From contig JAWZYV010019980.1 in the NCBI GenBank assembly GCA_038373885.1, forward strand, positions 682,001 through 746,000: a stretch of DNA of 64,000 nucleotides, written 5' to 3'. The stretch comes from Cheiracanthium punctorium. Its lineage: Eukaryota > Arthropoda > Arachnida > Araneae > Cheiracanthiidae. The notes below the pieces were generated by a model that saw nothing but the letters and a program-made list of their open reading frames with translations, was not told the origin of the DNA and did no database searches. Within the stretch, counting starts at the first letter, position 1, and each line of letters starts with the position of its first letter. Shown here in pieces: positions 20,714 through 32,942 of the stretch. The position numbers were made by a program, and so were the translations under genes.

Positions 20714-22479
20714 AGAATCCAAGTTTAATAAACAAATAAATATAGAATTGCCATTAGTTGACGGGTAGACAAAAGAAAGTTATAATTTTATTCCACCAAA
20801 TTCTTGTGTGTATTAATGTGTATTGACAGTATTGTTTTAAATGATTATTTACATTGAAACAAATCCCAGGTTTTTATTATTCAATATGAACTTAACTTTT
20901 CTGCTTTCTCACTTAAACACTGCATGTAATAAATAAATACTCATTACTTTCTTATTAAAGGTTCATGAATAATGAAGTTTTAAAAGAAGAAAGGAAAATT
21001 TAATCCATTCTGTTTGAAAAAGTTATTTTGTAATTTTTTAGATCAAAACATTATTTTCAAAAACTTAATCCATAACGCTCATTTTAAAACTTTTTGTTTT
21101 AAATATAAATTAATGATCCTTATTTAAAAAAATGCATCCACAAAATTTGTATAACCTTTGTGTTTCTTAGAACTAGTGCGCTTCAAAATAAGGTTTATAT
21201 ACTTATTAAAGAATTACTTCCTCTTTTCTGAACATTAAAATAAAAAATAAACCAAATATATTTTACAGACAAACTATTAAATAAAATATTGACACAAATA
21301 GACAATAACCCAAGCGTTGGAATTACTTTACTACATAATTACACTTAACTAAATGTGGTTAAATGAGTTAAACAAAAACAAACAAAAAAAAAAATTTACC
21401 TGTACAGACCTCGCCAATGTTGTTTGAAAGCTTACAATCCAAGATTTTTTTTTATTACTAGAATACGTTTATGAAAAATTATACTTTCGTATAATGTTTG
21501 TGGTTCTAGATATTTTTTTCTTTTATTTCACTACAAGTTGGGGAAGGACGCCCAAAATGATCCCTTTAAGCGAGAAAACTTGCATAAAATAGCATAAATG
21601 TTAAATAAAAATTTGGCCCTTTGCCACAGTATTTTGCACGATATTTTGTATCATAAACATATCTTAATATTATTTTTAACCCATATTGAGTAACGAAAAA
21701 AATAGAATTTTGAAAAAGAGTCCACAGAATCATTTTACCCTCACTCATGGGAAAAATGATCCTTCATTTGAAAATAATAGTAAATTATCTTTTGTTGACA
21801 AGATAAAATATGTAAAAGTAATTATGACTGTACATAATGAAATAAAATACGTTTTACAATCATATGGTATGCATCATTTATCTTATGAAAATTTTAAAAT
21901 AAAAAAAATGTCACAAACAATAAAATGGAATATTTCAAAATTATAAATAAAAAATTACAGCCTACCATAGATGGATAGATAAACAATGTAATGGGGAGTC
22001 ACGCATTTTGAGAACGTCTGAAGGGTTACTATGATGACTATAGGACCAGCACTGGAGTTTCTCCAGTCGATGAATCATTTTACCTGGCAGTATGGCTGCC
22101 CACTTTACTGGGCTTTACGGCCACTTTATTCTATGGAAGAAAACATGTCGACTGTTTTGCCCGCTAGGATATTTATGGGCCACCTTTCCCTACTAACTAT
22201 GTCCCAAATTTTAAGCTCGTAGACTTACTAAAAATACTTTAATTTTTTCAAGATCAGTGATTGCGTTACGAAATAAGGAAACTTTGGCAGATATTTACTG
22301 AACTATATCAGAAACTATAGTAAATTGGGAAATCAGTTTAGAATGTTAGGGACAGTATCTAACGTAATTTTCAGTCTTCTGGTTTCATTTATAATAATGA
22401 TATACAATACAGAATGTTATGGTATTTATTATAATTTTCAATAGGTATCTAAAGGAATAGAAAATTTAAAGTTTTACAT
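20714..22479. other. AT-rich intergenic DNA
   Basis: No gene or recognisable transposon is seen, apart from the third copy of the GTATTGTTTTAAATGATTATTTA repeat near 20830. Frames at 21686-21946 and 22031-22222 match no family known to me. Confidence 0.5.
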
Positions 22480-22690
22480 ACCCCCCCCCCTCGTACAAAA
22501 TAAATTCCTAATTAGTAAAACGTGGCCGATGTATTAATGAGGGGATGAACAGAATTTCAGCCTTTCATCCTAAAACGGCTCAGAGATAAGTTTAAACAAA
22601 TGTGGTAAGGGGCTATACAGTTGGAAAAGTATTACGTATTTATGGAATAATTGTTTTCTTTCTTAATTTGTATATGACTCCTGAAATTGA
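22480..22690 (+). mobile_element. M2-family foldback fragment
   Basis: It is homologous to one arm of the M2 elements at 37123, 41298 and 46452. Shared landmarks are CGTACAAAA, AATTAGTAAAA.GTG, TTAATGAGG.GATG, CAGAATTTCAGCCTTTCATC.TAAAAC and CAGAGATAA. The element is truncated at both ends. Confidence 0.7.
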
Positions 22691-24340
22691 AAAATCGCGA
22701 TTTTTTTCTATACGAGGGTTCAGTATACATTTATTTTCATAATTTTTAACTGTTTTTCAAATTGTCTTACAGGAGAAAGTTTGGAGGGTTAAAAAGATTT
22801 ACATGTAAACAAATGTTTACCAAATCTCCACTGTTGCCATTAAAAAAATTAAGTTTACCCCCACACTATTGAATTACCGTAAAACAGAGTACAAAGTATT
22901 TTTCAATTCCTAAAACTCTTATTTATTATTGTATTGTTTGTTTAGTCCAGAAACTAACAACTTCTTTATCGTGTTGGACCAAAGTAACGCAAGGACCAAA
23001 GTAGGTCCGGTTGACGGTAATTAAATAAATCAGTTATGTTAGTGGTGACAATGTTCAAAAATGTTTCAGGAAATATTTTTTTAAAAAGCACAACAGAATT
23101 TGTACTGTAATTTCTCCCTATCTCTCCCACATATTTAAATTTATTTCTCAGTAAATGGATATTTAAGAAATTAATTAATAAAGTTTGAAGTACTCTAAAG
23201 GTATGTTATACACTTAAAAGAAAAAGAATGTAAGCACGATGTACAAGAAAAAGTAAAATATTTATAATTATAATTTAAAACGCAATTCTGCATAATTTTT
23301 TTTTAAATGGTCTATAAATTTCCACTGTAACTAAATTGGAAAAACCTCAAAGAAGAAATAAGTTGCATATTCCGACTTAAAAGTTGAACAAAATATGTTA
23401 TTAAAAAAGTTTTTCAGAGTTATTTAATGATTTTGTTATTATAATTTATGGTATTTATAGAATAATAATCTGAAACATTTTTAAATGGCTTCACTTGGTA
23501 GTAATGGGAAACAAACAAACATAAAAACTAAAATGTTTAGGAAAAGGTTTCTTCTACAGATAGATTCAGATACATACAAATTTCTCCCCCACTGTGTAAA
23601 ATTTTAATTTTAATTTTTTTTTTCAAATCTTGCACACAGTTGATTTTTTTTTATTTATATGCTTTACAGTACACGCTTAGCATATTTCTTACATGATTTG
23701 CGAAAAGCGTTTCTAATTAAAAATACAAGATACAGTATGACACAAGTACCTTAATTTATTAATATCATACAACATTTTTATTTTTACAGGCATTTTATAA
23801 AAAAAAAATATTTTACATTCTGCAGACAATTTCTTTAGCTAATGAATTTTAATTAATGTTTGTGTATCAAGGCATTCGTTAATTGCCTTTTGTTGCAGGA
23901 GCTATCCAGTATCAGGTATTCGTAAATCTGCCTTTCTTAAACCATTGAACCCAGTAACTGCGTGTTAATCCTCTAATGGAGCCTTTTGTGCACACAGATG
24001 GAGCAGCAAGTAATATAACTGTATTCCGAAGAATAACACAGTTAAAAGAGTTAAATACAAACACAATTAAAGTTCAAGTTGTTTAATGAAATTCATCAGA
24101 TGCATTTAAACATAGCTTCAAGTTTAAAATTAAACTATTTAGATTTAAAGCTCCAAAAAATAAATGCAAGATTGTCCTCAGGCAGACGTTCTAAACACAA
24201 AACATTTTTTTTTTCTAGCAGAAGCCATAATCCATAACATTCTTTAAGCGACGACGATATGATAAAATAAAATATCCAAGTTACTGGGAGCATTAACATG
24301 TCGGCATAAATCTTACCCGTTCCTTTTTTAGAAATCAGAA
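22691..24340. other. AT-rich intergenic DNA
   Basis: Nothing is recognised in about 1.6 kb. Confidence 0.5.
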
Positions 24341-25760
24341 AGTTTAAGAGCAGTTAAAAGTTTTCCAGTTGTACTTCAAAAATTTTCCCTGCGTGATAGG
24401 GAGAGTTCAGTACTTCCTTAAAAACGAAATCAGGCCGGATCCAAATCAATCACTCTAAAAGCGCAAAACTTGCACACGCACGAGGAGTTACTTTATTGGT
24501 GTGTATTTTCTCGGGCACAGATTAAAACAAATTATGCGCTTATCCGCAGTTTAAAGTCGGAGGAGGAAAGGGGGTGGGGGGAAAGGGGTGTTCTCTAGAC
24601 TATTTATAAATCTGCCGGCGAAAAACGCCTCTTCCCAGTATAATACCCAAATGCACTTCTTTGCCAGGAAGAGCTGGCTTGCACATACATCTCAGCACAA
24701 TTCTTCTTCTTCAAGGCCTGACAAAGAGAATCCGAGAGAAGAAAACTAAGCACAGACATAATGAGCGACGATCGAAGTATAAATGGAGAGACAGGGAAAC
24801 TTTAATTCACATAAACTCTCTAAAAACCGTTAACGCAATTCGCTCCTTACTAATCCTCCTAAAGACATGACATTCGCTGCGGGATCTCAACACCCCTATG
24901 GCTGCTGCTGCTGCTAGCAAGGCTCTTCCACCACCGCCCCCCCCCCACCACCACCACCACATTTGAGAACAATCTATGAGTTGAAAAATCCCCCTTAATT
25001 TGCTAATGACCAAAAGAGTGCTAATCAGGGAAAACGGGAGGGGGAGAAAAAAAAATATTCCCTTCAAATAAAGAGAAGGGGGAAAACTCTCGGTGAGAAT
25101 TCAAAAACCTCGGGGAACAATGGGGCAAGTCCTAATGAGATGCTGGCTATATTAGAAAAGAGCGTGTGTTCAGAAGAGAACAAAATCTTAAATTAGATGA
25201 ACTTTCTCCGAAAATTTTCCGACCGTTACTTGTATATAATGAAAAGAAGATTGGGGCGATCGGGAAAAGGGGTTGAGGGGGGTGGGGGTGGTGAAGGAAA
25301 GGAAAGACAAGTCCTGATGTTCCTGCAGAAAAGAGAGAGAGGGAAGAGCATTTATTTGGGAAGCAGGTACAGTTTAATTACATTCTTTTACTATGTTGTC
25401 ATACGGCGGATGCTTGATTAGGAGCTGTTGTTAATGATTTTTCATTAGCGCGTTTCGTGATCATTAGCCATTCGCAGATTGAAAAAGAAAATATAAGCAC
25501 CCAAAAGGCTTCACGCAGAAATTGTCTTTTTGGAAAGAACAGTTACCGGCAAATGGGCAGGAGGTGACGTCTCACTAGCTGGATTCTTTTTACTGGCTCG
25601 GGCGATATGCATCTCAAACTTCTGCTCTTCTGCGACTCTAAGCTTTTCGTTCCCTCGAAGAGGAAGAACAGAAAAGAGAAAAAAAAAATAATTGATTCTC
25701 TCTTCCAAGTAAATGGCGTGCTGGTTCGACTAAGTACAATCCGATGCAACGAGTTCTAAG
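24341..25760. other. Largest transposon-poor island, purine/pyrimidine-skewed
   Basis: Higher GC, G-rich runs (about 24555-24590, 25270-25300), a (CCA)n run near 24928-24960 and a GCTGCTGCTGCTG run near 24902-24914. Frames at 24807-25067 and 25197-25421 are glycine-rich translations of these simple repeats. No transposon is recognised, so this could be conserved non-coding DNA. Confidence 0.3.
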
Positions 25761-26034
25761 TATTTTGTAACCAATGATCGTTATATCCGATTTACAAAAG
25801 TGATTGTTCGATGGTAGTGGTATTTTGCTCATGTTTTGATGTGTGTCATTTGTATAAGAAATGTGATTTAAAGGTTATTCTCTTTTACATTAGAATCATG
25901 AAAAAAGATTTAACATTATACGAAAGCAACATATAACCGGAATGTACTAGTATATCTATTTTTTTTCAAAAGTCGGGACCTTTTTCATTAAGTATTCGCC
26001 ACTAATAAGGCCCAAATTACCGGCCGTTTTATTA
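25761..26034. other. AT-rich intergenic DNA
   Basis: Nothing is recognised. Confidence 0.5.
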
Positions 26035-26165
26035 TGGAAGCATCCAGTGGGCAGCCAGCACTTCCCCGTATGAAAGAACGAACAACTTAACACCCATACC
26101 GAAAATCGAACCCGGACCTAAGGTGCGATAGAATGGTTCTTTAGCCACTACATCACTTGGACAGT
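26035..26165 (-). mobile_element. tRNA-derived SINE relic (head)
   Basis: On the minus strand the order is a box A-like TGATGTAGTGG, a spacer with CGCACCTTAGGTC, and a box B-like GGGTTCGATTTT. The spacing fits a polymerase III tRNA promoter. The acceptor stem is not conserved, so it is not a functional tRNA gene. It is related in layout to 39890-40050. Confidence 0.65.
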
Positions 26166-26661
26166 ATATAGTACTACATCTAAAATTTTGTTATTTGTAA
26201 GATGTTAAATAGAGAATCAATTTATGGTAGAAAATAAAAAACCCTTGATTAAAATGTGTAGTATCATTTCTATTTCATATAGAGGATTGATTAACTAATT
26301 TAATTTCCCAAATCTTCTCAGCTACGCATCTTATGTCGTTAGATAAGCAAAGTGTCAAAAACTGACCATTAGTAACCTGTTACCAATGATTTATCATAGT
26401 ATGACTTTACTTTTTTTTTTAATTTTGATAGTAAATTTTAAAGTTTTCATAAACATAATCCAAAAACGAAGTTTTCAGGTATACTTTGTGCCATGTCTAA
26501 TCCGCCTTAAAATGAAAATTCAAACATTGAAAAAATTCGTAAGAACAAAGGACGTGCTTTGAGAAAGTGTTTTTCGTGATTCGAATTGCTTTTATGTGTT
26601 TCAATATGATAATAAGAACATTTTCTCAACTAATTTGCAATGGCAACGAATTACTAGATCC
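26166..26661. other. AT-rich intergenic DNA
   Basis: Nothing is recognised. Confidence 0.5.
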
Positions 26662-27185
26662 TTAACCCTTTAAAGCGTGGTGTCCTCGCCGCAAGGACAC
26701 AAAACTCTGACGTTTAGACTGTTGTTAGTCACGAAGAATAAATTTGATTTTTATAAAAATACTTGAGTGACATTGCACGAGAATCCTTTACTTTTTAGCA
26801 CATCATTTCTCGTGAAAATTGTCGATTATTTGTAAAATTGTCAGTACTATTTTTATCAGCACTAGCATCTTCCGAGCACTAGAGAATACGAGGGAAATAC
26901 ATTAATATAGAAGCACAACTGGATTGACTGCCCAGTGCTTAAAAAAAAGGAAGCCGTTGCCATCGATCGATTTAACTACCAGCGAGATGGCAGTCGATTG
27001 AATCGTTCATCGCGTGCCACAGATCTAGAGTGCGTGCCCAGCCAGCTTTGTCAAAAAGTGGTCTCTAGATCTGTGGCACGCGATGAATGATTCGATCAAC
27101 TGCCATCTTGCTGGTAGTTAAATCGAGGGATGGCAACGTCTGCCCTTTTTTAAGCATTGGGAAATGGTTCCGCTTCAAAGATTTA
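26662..27185 (+). mobile_element. FB-TTAA MITE, copy 5 (subfamily B, old)
   Basis: The left end is TTAACCCTTTAAAGCG. The subterminal hairpin is GTGTCCT...AGGACAC (26680-26700) in place of GTGTTCCC...GGGAACAC. The unique part has an extra block with AATACATTAATATAGAAGC that subfamily A lacks. The long arms are more diverged (GAGATGGCAGTCG, CTGCCATCTTGC). The right TTAA has decayed to ATTTA. It preserves the empty site of the pogo-like insertion found in copy 16. Confidence 0.9.
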
Positions 27186-27269
27186 GGCTAGGGGTTACAA
27201 TTGTCCAATGTATGAAACCTAGTCAGTCTATGTGAAATCAAGTGAATGGACCAAAGAAGCCCTAAGCAA

Positions 27270-27303
27270 TACATTAATATAGAAGCGTCTATATTAATGT
27301 ATA
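27270..27303. repeat. Perfect short palindrome
   Basis: ATACATTAATATAGA and its exact complement TCTATATTAATGTAT are separated by AGCG. The left arm is identical to a piece of the subfamily B element 370 bp upstream (about 26897). Confidence 0.9.
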
Positions 27304-27479
27304 ATTTGGTCTACAACTTTTAAAATAGTAGATTAATTTTTAAAAAAATTAAAAATATTTTTTTAAGCTGTGCAGTTTACTTCTTTAATCACGTTGTTCC
27401 CTCTATGTCCCTATCGATAAAAACGCAATTAGGATGCTGAAAATTCATTGTATTGTGTATTAAGACAAAGCTACTCGAG

Positions 27480-27670
27480 GGCTATTGGCTATGGGAGAGT
27501 GCCTTGGGTGAAGTGGTTCTAACTCGTATTCACGTTGCATATGGAGAAAACTTCCCAAAACTTTAGACCATTACATCGATGGCCCGAACCCTGTACCTTC
27601 ACACTTCAGCCATCTACTAGTATCATGTTCAATGTCTTTATAAACTCGATCATGGTGAGGGCCTATGAAA
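27480..27670 (-). mobile_element. tRNA-derived SINE (family S2), copy 1
   Basis: On the minus strand, an ACCATGATCGAGT box A relic is followed by GAAGTGTGAAGGTACAGGGTTCGGG (box B), then GTTTTCTCCATATGCAACGTGAATACGAGTTAGAACC. The same order appears at 46740-46980 and 51719-51990. It is retroposed and non-coding. Confidence 0.7.
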
Positions 27671-28896
27671 ATTCACATATTGGGCTTTGTGATAACAAAA
27701 ATTGAGAATAACAAAGGTCGGAAAAACATGAAAAAGTGGTACAAAAATAACAACGGCTGGCAGTATTTAGAGACTGTACTATCGAACTGGCGAAATTTGA
27801 TAAAATCAGCAGTTCAAATATATCCCTAAAATAAAAAAGGAGAAGTAATTGAATTGGGATTCATTAAAAATCAAAATAGAAATCAGCGAAAAAGAGATAA
27901 TTACTTTTCAGATTTAAATCAAAATTACCAAGTGATAATTGAGTAAAATTCATTACAGTAATTAGAATAAATGTTGTCTAGACTAGGACATCAAGCAAAG
28001 AATGAGTTGAGAAATGACTGCAAAAACTACAAATCTGTAATCATGAGAGCTTCTCTGAACTAATTATTGAGTGCAGATTTTTGTAAATTATCTAGAATTC
28101 TTGCTCTATTTAATAATGGATTTAAAAAATCTGCTTTTACATGTTTATTAATTAAATTTTTTATTTTAAAACAAAGCTTACCGTTCAAATTATCCACAAC
28201 TAGAATTACACAGAGGCCGGTTGCTTTTTTTGTACTTGTACCTTTAAAATGTTCAATAGATAGCGACAAAATACAGCACAGCTTAAATCTAAGGAATTAT
28301 AGCAGGTAGTCTGAAAAAACAGTTTTAAATTGATCTATAAGCGTTCACAAAGAAAATATTTGACAATACTTGTGTTTTGAATATAGGGTTATTGCATAAA
28401 ATATTTCAACTATAATAACTTATTTTTTAATTCACCAACCGAAGCCAAATTTAGCAGCTAGTTTCAAATAATTAAACAATTCAAGAGTTTAGCGACGAAG
28501 TACAGCACTGCTTTCACGTAGGATTTACACTATGTACTCTGAAACCAGTTAGAAATTTATCTATAGGTCTCATAAAGTAAATAATTGGAAAATTATCTTG
28601 CTGAACACTTTATTAAAAATAAATTGATCCCGAGAACAATTAAAATAAAAATTTACGTAAACGTGGTGACTTGGACTGTGACACAAAAAGATATAAATAA
28701 TTTACTAGTTTTTGAGCTAAAAATACTCAGAAATATTTATGGCGCAATACATTTAAATAACAATTACTGGAGAGTAAGAACCAATGACTAACTCTTATCA
28801 GAACCGATGACGCTCTTATCAAGCATAAAAATATAGTAAAATTCATTAAGAGGACATCGTGCGGCAGGCTAAGGTCCATCCTAGACTCTAATACCA
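27671..28896. other. AT-rich intergenic DNA
   Basis: No repeat is recognised. Two antisense short frames (28060-28269 minus, 28067-28309 plus) overlap. The minus-strand frame has balanced composition but no family I can name. Confidence 0.45.
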
Positions 28897-29439
28897 TTAA
28901 CCCTTTGAGGCGCAACACTTTCCCAATGCTGATAAAAAGGGCAGCCGTTGCCATCGCTCGACTTAACTACCAGCAAGATGGCGGACGATCGAAACGTTCA
29001 TCGCGTGCCATAGATCTAGAGACCCCTTTTTCGACGCAGATCTAGAGACCCCTTTTTCGACGCAGCTGGCTGTGCGACACAGCCAGCTGCGTCGAAAAAG
29101 GGGTCTCTAGATCTGTGGCACGCGATGAATGTTTCGATCGTCCGCCATCTTGCTGGTAGTTAAGTCGAACGATGGCAACGGATGCCCTTTTTTCAGCATT
29201 GGGCAATCTATCCAGCTGTTCTCGCATTCTTCTAATTTTCAGCAGATGTCAGTGCTGTTAAAAATAATCGTGACCATTTTTTACGGGAAATGACGTGCTA
29301 AAAAGTAAAGGGTACTCGTGGAGCTCTGTCACCCGCAACTATTTTTATAGAGATCAAATTTATTCTCCGTGACTGGCAACAGCCATAACGTCAGAGTTTG
29401 GTGTTCCCAGAGCGGGAACACTGCGCGTTAAAGGATTAA
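28897..29439 (-). mobile_element. FB-TTAA MITE, copy 6 (complete)
   Basis: A full-length copy in reverse orientation. TTAA lies at 28897-28900 and 29436-29439. Both long arms, the unique region and the hairpin are present. Next to the apex a 26-bp block (AGATCTAGAGACCCCTTTTT...) is tandemly duplicated (about 29012-29037 and 29038-29063). Confidence 0.94.
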
Positions 29440-29532
29440 AGAAGAAGAAATAGAGAGCTGATCAAACGTGGCAATTTTGTTGTATTTCTCGAGAAATCTT
29501 AGCCCCATTATTATGGAAGTATCGTGTCTCAA

Positions 29533-29630
29533 TTTCAAATGAAATAAATTTGAATGAATTGCATGAAAACTGCACGTAATTTAATCGACGTGCAGGATGT
29601 CATGTGTTTGCTGTCCACGTCAGATTTTCT
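29533..29630 (+). repeat. Dispersed repeat shared with 15835-15925
   Basis: The order of conserved words is the same as in the copy at 15835, including GTCATGTG and CAGATTTTCTTT. It lies just upstream of the solo LTR. Confidence 0.55.
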
Positions 29631-29748
29631 TTCAACAGAACAATCTCACAAAGAAATAATTCTAAACACGTTCAGCATATACACATGTGGTTCAAAAACG
29701 GTACATGGCACTGCTTTCGCTTTCACCGCAACAGTAAACAATCAATAC

Positions 29749-30250
29749 TGTTACAAAATTGTAATGTTGTTTTCCCTCATTAATATGTATTGCGGGAGAA
29801 AGAGTTGTACAGGCATTATTGCAAGTGAATACGTATCCCTTGACATGGGCAATAACTTGTCCACCATTTTGGCAACTTGAAGACAAATTTGGTGACTTGG
29901 GCAAGAAAGAATGTTCTCGGAACTAGTGGAATTTTGGCTGTATCTCAATTAGGAAAGAAGGTACATGAAAAGTCTAGAAAAATGATGTCACCCCACGTCC
30001 GCTTGGAAATCTGTGAATAAAGGAGTCACACTTATTGTCCAGTTAGTGTGTGATAAACGGCGGATATTGAGAACAAAGCGATATGATTGACATTGCGCTT
30101 TGAATAGTGTTATTGCTGTGCTAGTTAATGATTTGCCATTGCCTGTGTCACTAAATTCTGTATTTTTTAGATGGTATTAGTGATCCGATTCGTCGAATTA
30201 AATGCTATATTCGTTTTTCGGGCTTGTTGGACTATTTTATCGTACACCCA
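29749..30250 (+). mobile_element. Solo LTR, copy 1 (502 bp)
   Basis: It begins TGTTACAAAATTGTAATG and ends ACACCCA, i.e. TG...CA. It aligns over its whole length with 62964-63942. Shared interior words are CTGTATCTCAATTAGGA.AGAAG, AATAAAGGAGTCAC, TTAGTGTGTGATA and CGGATATTGAGA.CAAAGCGATAT. A possible 4-bp duplication (ATAC/CTAC) has one mismatch. No internal retrotransposon genes are adjacent, so it is a solo LTR. Confidence 0.75.
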
Positions 30251-30460
30251 CTACCATATTTTTGTAATAATAAATTTTTTACTGCTCCGAAAGAATGCAT
30301 GATTATTATTCATTGTTTTCTTATCAACAATGTTAGGTAAAAAAAAAATCTGGAGTGACTCCACTCGACTTTCCGAACACCTACGATTAAGATCATTACC
30401 AAGCATTTCAATAACTTTTAATCGATGAATAATTAATTCAGCAAAAATTCTTAGTTTTTT
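30251..30460. other. AT-rich intergenic DNA
   Basis: Nothing is recognised. Confidence 0.5.
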
Positions 30461-30830
30461 CAATTTGAGCTCAATCGAAGGTACCGTTTAAACGCTAGCG
30501 CACTTTCAAGAATTCACCCCATAGGCCATAATGCAAAAAGAAATCTTTGTCGTAGCCCTGTAGAAAAACTATAAGTCCTATACACACCAAAATCAATACC
30601 GGTCTTGCGGCGGCAGTTTATAACATATATACCCAATTTGAGCTCAATCGAATGCTCCCTTTAGGAACTATCGTGTTCACACACACACACACACACACAC
30701 ATCTCGTAAAAATAGCATAAATGAATTCAGAAGACCTCAAAACGTGTCAATACACGAAAATATCGAAGTCAAATTTTTTCGTGATTACAATTACTTTCCT
30801 TACATGGTACATGTTCGGAAAGTAATAACC
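30461..30830 (+). repeat. Duplicated dispersed repeat with (AC)n run
   Basis: CAATTTGAGCTCAATCGAA occurs at about 30461 and again at about 30636, each followed by related sequence (G..CC.TTTA..AACTA.CG). An (AC)n run lies at about 30672-30701. It looks like two partial copies of an unnamed interspersed repeat. Confidence 0.6.
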
Positions 30831-31247
30831 GCCATCTGGGTTCTATTACGCCTACTCTCTTTTACTGCTCACTTTCGTCTGTTCCCTGTACACTTGCATC
30901 AGATTCTAGGAACTCAGTAAACAAGTTTCCCTCTGTTAAGTGACCAAAAGAATGCACCAGAAGAAATTCTAGTCGTAGTGCCAGACAACTCTTCCTCCCC
31001 AGAACTATCCAAAATATTCCGTGGAGTCATCCGACAGATAAAGAGTGGAGGATGCACTAATGAATCATTCATTCAGAAATACAGAACAGATAGCGTGGCT
31101 CTAGTAAGAATAGGATTAATAAACATTTGATTGAATATTACAGGTTACAATTCCAATTACAGGAATATTACATTGCCAATTTAACATGTCGATGGGGTGA
31201 ATTTCTAAATACAAGTACAGTAACCTCTCATTTACGCGCGCTCTCTT
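30831..31247. other. Intergenic DNA
   Basis: A TTCGGAAAGTAATAACCGCCATCTGG sequence near 30810-30838 has the look of a mariner terminus, but no partner was found. Nothing else is recognised. Confidence 0.35.
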
Positions 31248-31392
31248 TTAACCCTTTCCCAACGCTGAAAAAAGGGCAGCCATTGCCATCGCTCGACTTA
31301 ACTACCAGCAAGATGGCGGACGATCGAAACGTTCCTCTCGTGCCACAGATCTGGAGACTCTTTTTTAAGAACAGCTGGCTGTGCGCGCGCTT
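31248..31392. mobile_element. FB-TTAA MITE, copy 7 (half element)
   Basis: It has one TTAA terminus and one arm, then stops at the apex (CAGCTGGCTGTGCG). The end is shortened to TTAACCCTTTCCC by loss of GAGGCGCAACCCTTT between direct CCCTTT repeats, as in copy 8. Confidence 0.9.
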
Positions 31393-31620
31393 TTTTTCCA
31401 CATGTATCTTATCGTGACGGTCACGTCAATTCAATGCTTTTCCTCCATCCCAAAGTCCACGCTAAAAGAAGTTTTCACTTCAAAAAAGTCTGTTACTTTA
31501 TCATTTTGAATTAGTTATATATGGTATTGACTCGGCTATATTACCGAATTTGATTGAAAGTAGATTAGTACGTAACTATCTGTGATAAATAACAGATTTC
31601 CCCTCATATTTTAAATTATA

Positions 31621-32942
31621 TAGGTCAGATGGGGGGAAATGGGCATGCATTGAAAAATACCTTTTTTCACCATAAAAATTTTGATGGTTCATTATTTTTT
31701 TCTAAGGAGATATATTTTAGCAATAGATATAGGTCAGTAAGTATTTTTAATGAGGTTTTAGTATATTTCAATATTATTAATGTGTACAAAACCTCTTGTT
31801 TTTTATCTACACATACTGCCTGTTAACAAATGATATTGGAAAACTTTCTTTAGATTCCTCATAATTAAATAAAGTATTTATATTTTGATACATATTAGTA
31901 GAGAGACTTTAAAACGACTGGATTATATGCAAAAATAGTAATGGTATTATAATTTCTATTTTTATTTTTTAGGTGGGGTAAAATGGGGTTACGGTTAGAT
32001 ATAGCAAAGTTCTGTATGATACTGACATTTCTATTTCTCCTTTAATAAATATTTTATAAACAACAGATTTAATGAATGAAATTGACATTTTAGTTTACTG
32101 TTTATTGTAGAAATTAGTTTTGTGGAACCAGTAATGCAGCCAAGAATGTTTTTCGATGGTGACTGAGAACTCAAAAAACTGGAATGCTATATAACTTATA
32201 AAAATTGATGTAACATTTTTTTGGGGGGGGGAGGGGGATGAAACACCTTTATTTTCTCTAAAAGTATTCGCATATAAAAATTAATTAAAGGAGAAAAAGA
32301 AATTCCTAAACCGAATTTAAAATCTTTGCAGTTGGAAAAACATAAATTAGAGAAAATGTTAAGTTTGGCTTAGGTCTGTAGCTGACCCGCAAGATTTTCA
32401 AGGGGAACTTTCAAACTTATCCACGAATGTGTAATTTTTTTCATATCTTATGTTTACTCATTTCGTGGTGTCTGCAGCCTCATCAGCCATCTCCTGCCTA
32501 CAACCCTGTATGGAACTAAGTAACATTTGCCACATACTGAGTGAACCTGAATTTAAAAATCGTAGACATTATCTCTTTAGCTATATATTTTGTGTGTTAT
32601 TTTATGTGGATTTTTTTCTTTCAGTATATTGAAAATATATTAAATTGAGTGTCTTTTCTTTCATTTATAGGAATAAGATGATTTTTTTATTAAAAGTATA
32701 CACATACTTTTGTGCTACCGGATTTTCCTCCATGGTGGGGGGAAATGGGGGTATCAATACTAAAAATGACACCGCAAAAAAGTATTTTGGTGAATTTAAA
32801 AAGTATTTCTATATTTTCAATGTATGTAAGTCAAATGTATTTAATATACATCAATAATTTAATTAACATATATTTAGCAGATTAATTTTAGGACCATTAA
32901 AAAATGCATGATTTTCCCGCCCTTTTCCCCCACTCGACCCTA
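31621..32942. mobile_element. 1.3-kb TIR element with GTGGGG repeats
   Basis: TA-flanked ends GGTCAGATGGGGGGAAATGG (left) and, inverted, GGGTCGAGTGGGGGAAAAGG (right). Related GTGGGG..AAATGGGG words recur at about 31973 and 32731. The interior is AT-rich and non-coding. The TA flanks favour Tc1/mariner or PIF-type mobilisation. The superfamily is not determined. Confidence 0.65.

Noticed and set aside
24807..25421. Glycine-rich frames in the 24.8-25.4 kb island
   Set aside because: They are translations of (CCA)n and GGT/GGG simple repeats.
28060..28309. Antisense pair of 69- and 80-codon frames, the minus-strand one with balanced composition
   Set aside because: No motif or family could be named, and frames of this length arise by chance. 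BLASTX would be decisive.
30461..30520. Polylinker-like cluster of restriction sites (SacI, KpnI, PmeI, NheI, EcoRI) suggesting vector contamination
   Set aside because: A diverged paralogue at about 30636 shares the sequence but lacks most sites, so it is a natural repeat.
31127..31417. 96-codon frame on the plus strand
   Set aside because: Its second half is translated from FB-TTAA copy 7, and similar frames recur in other copies.
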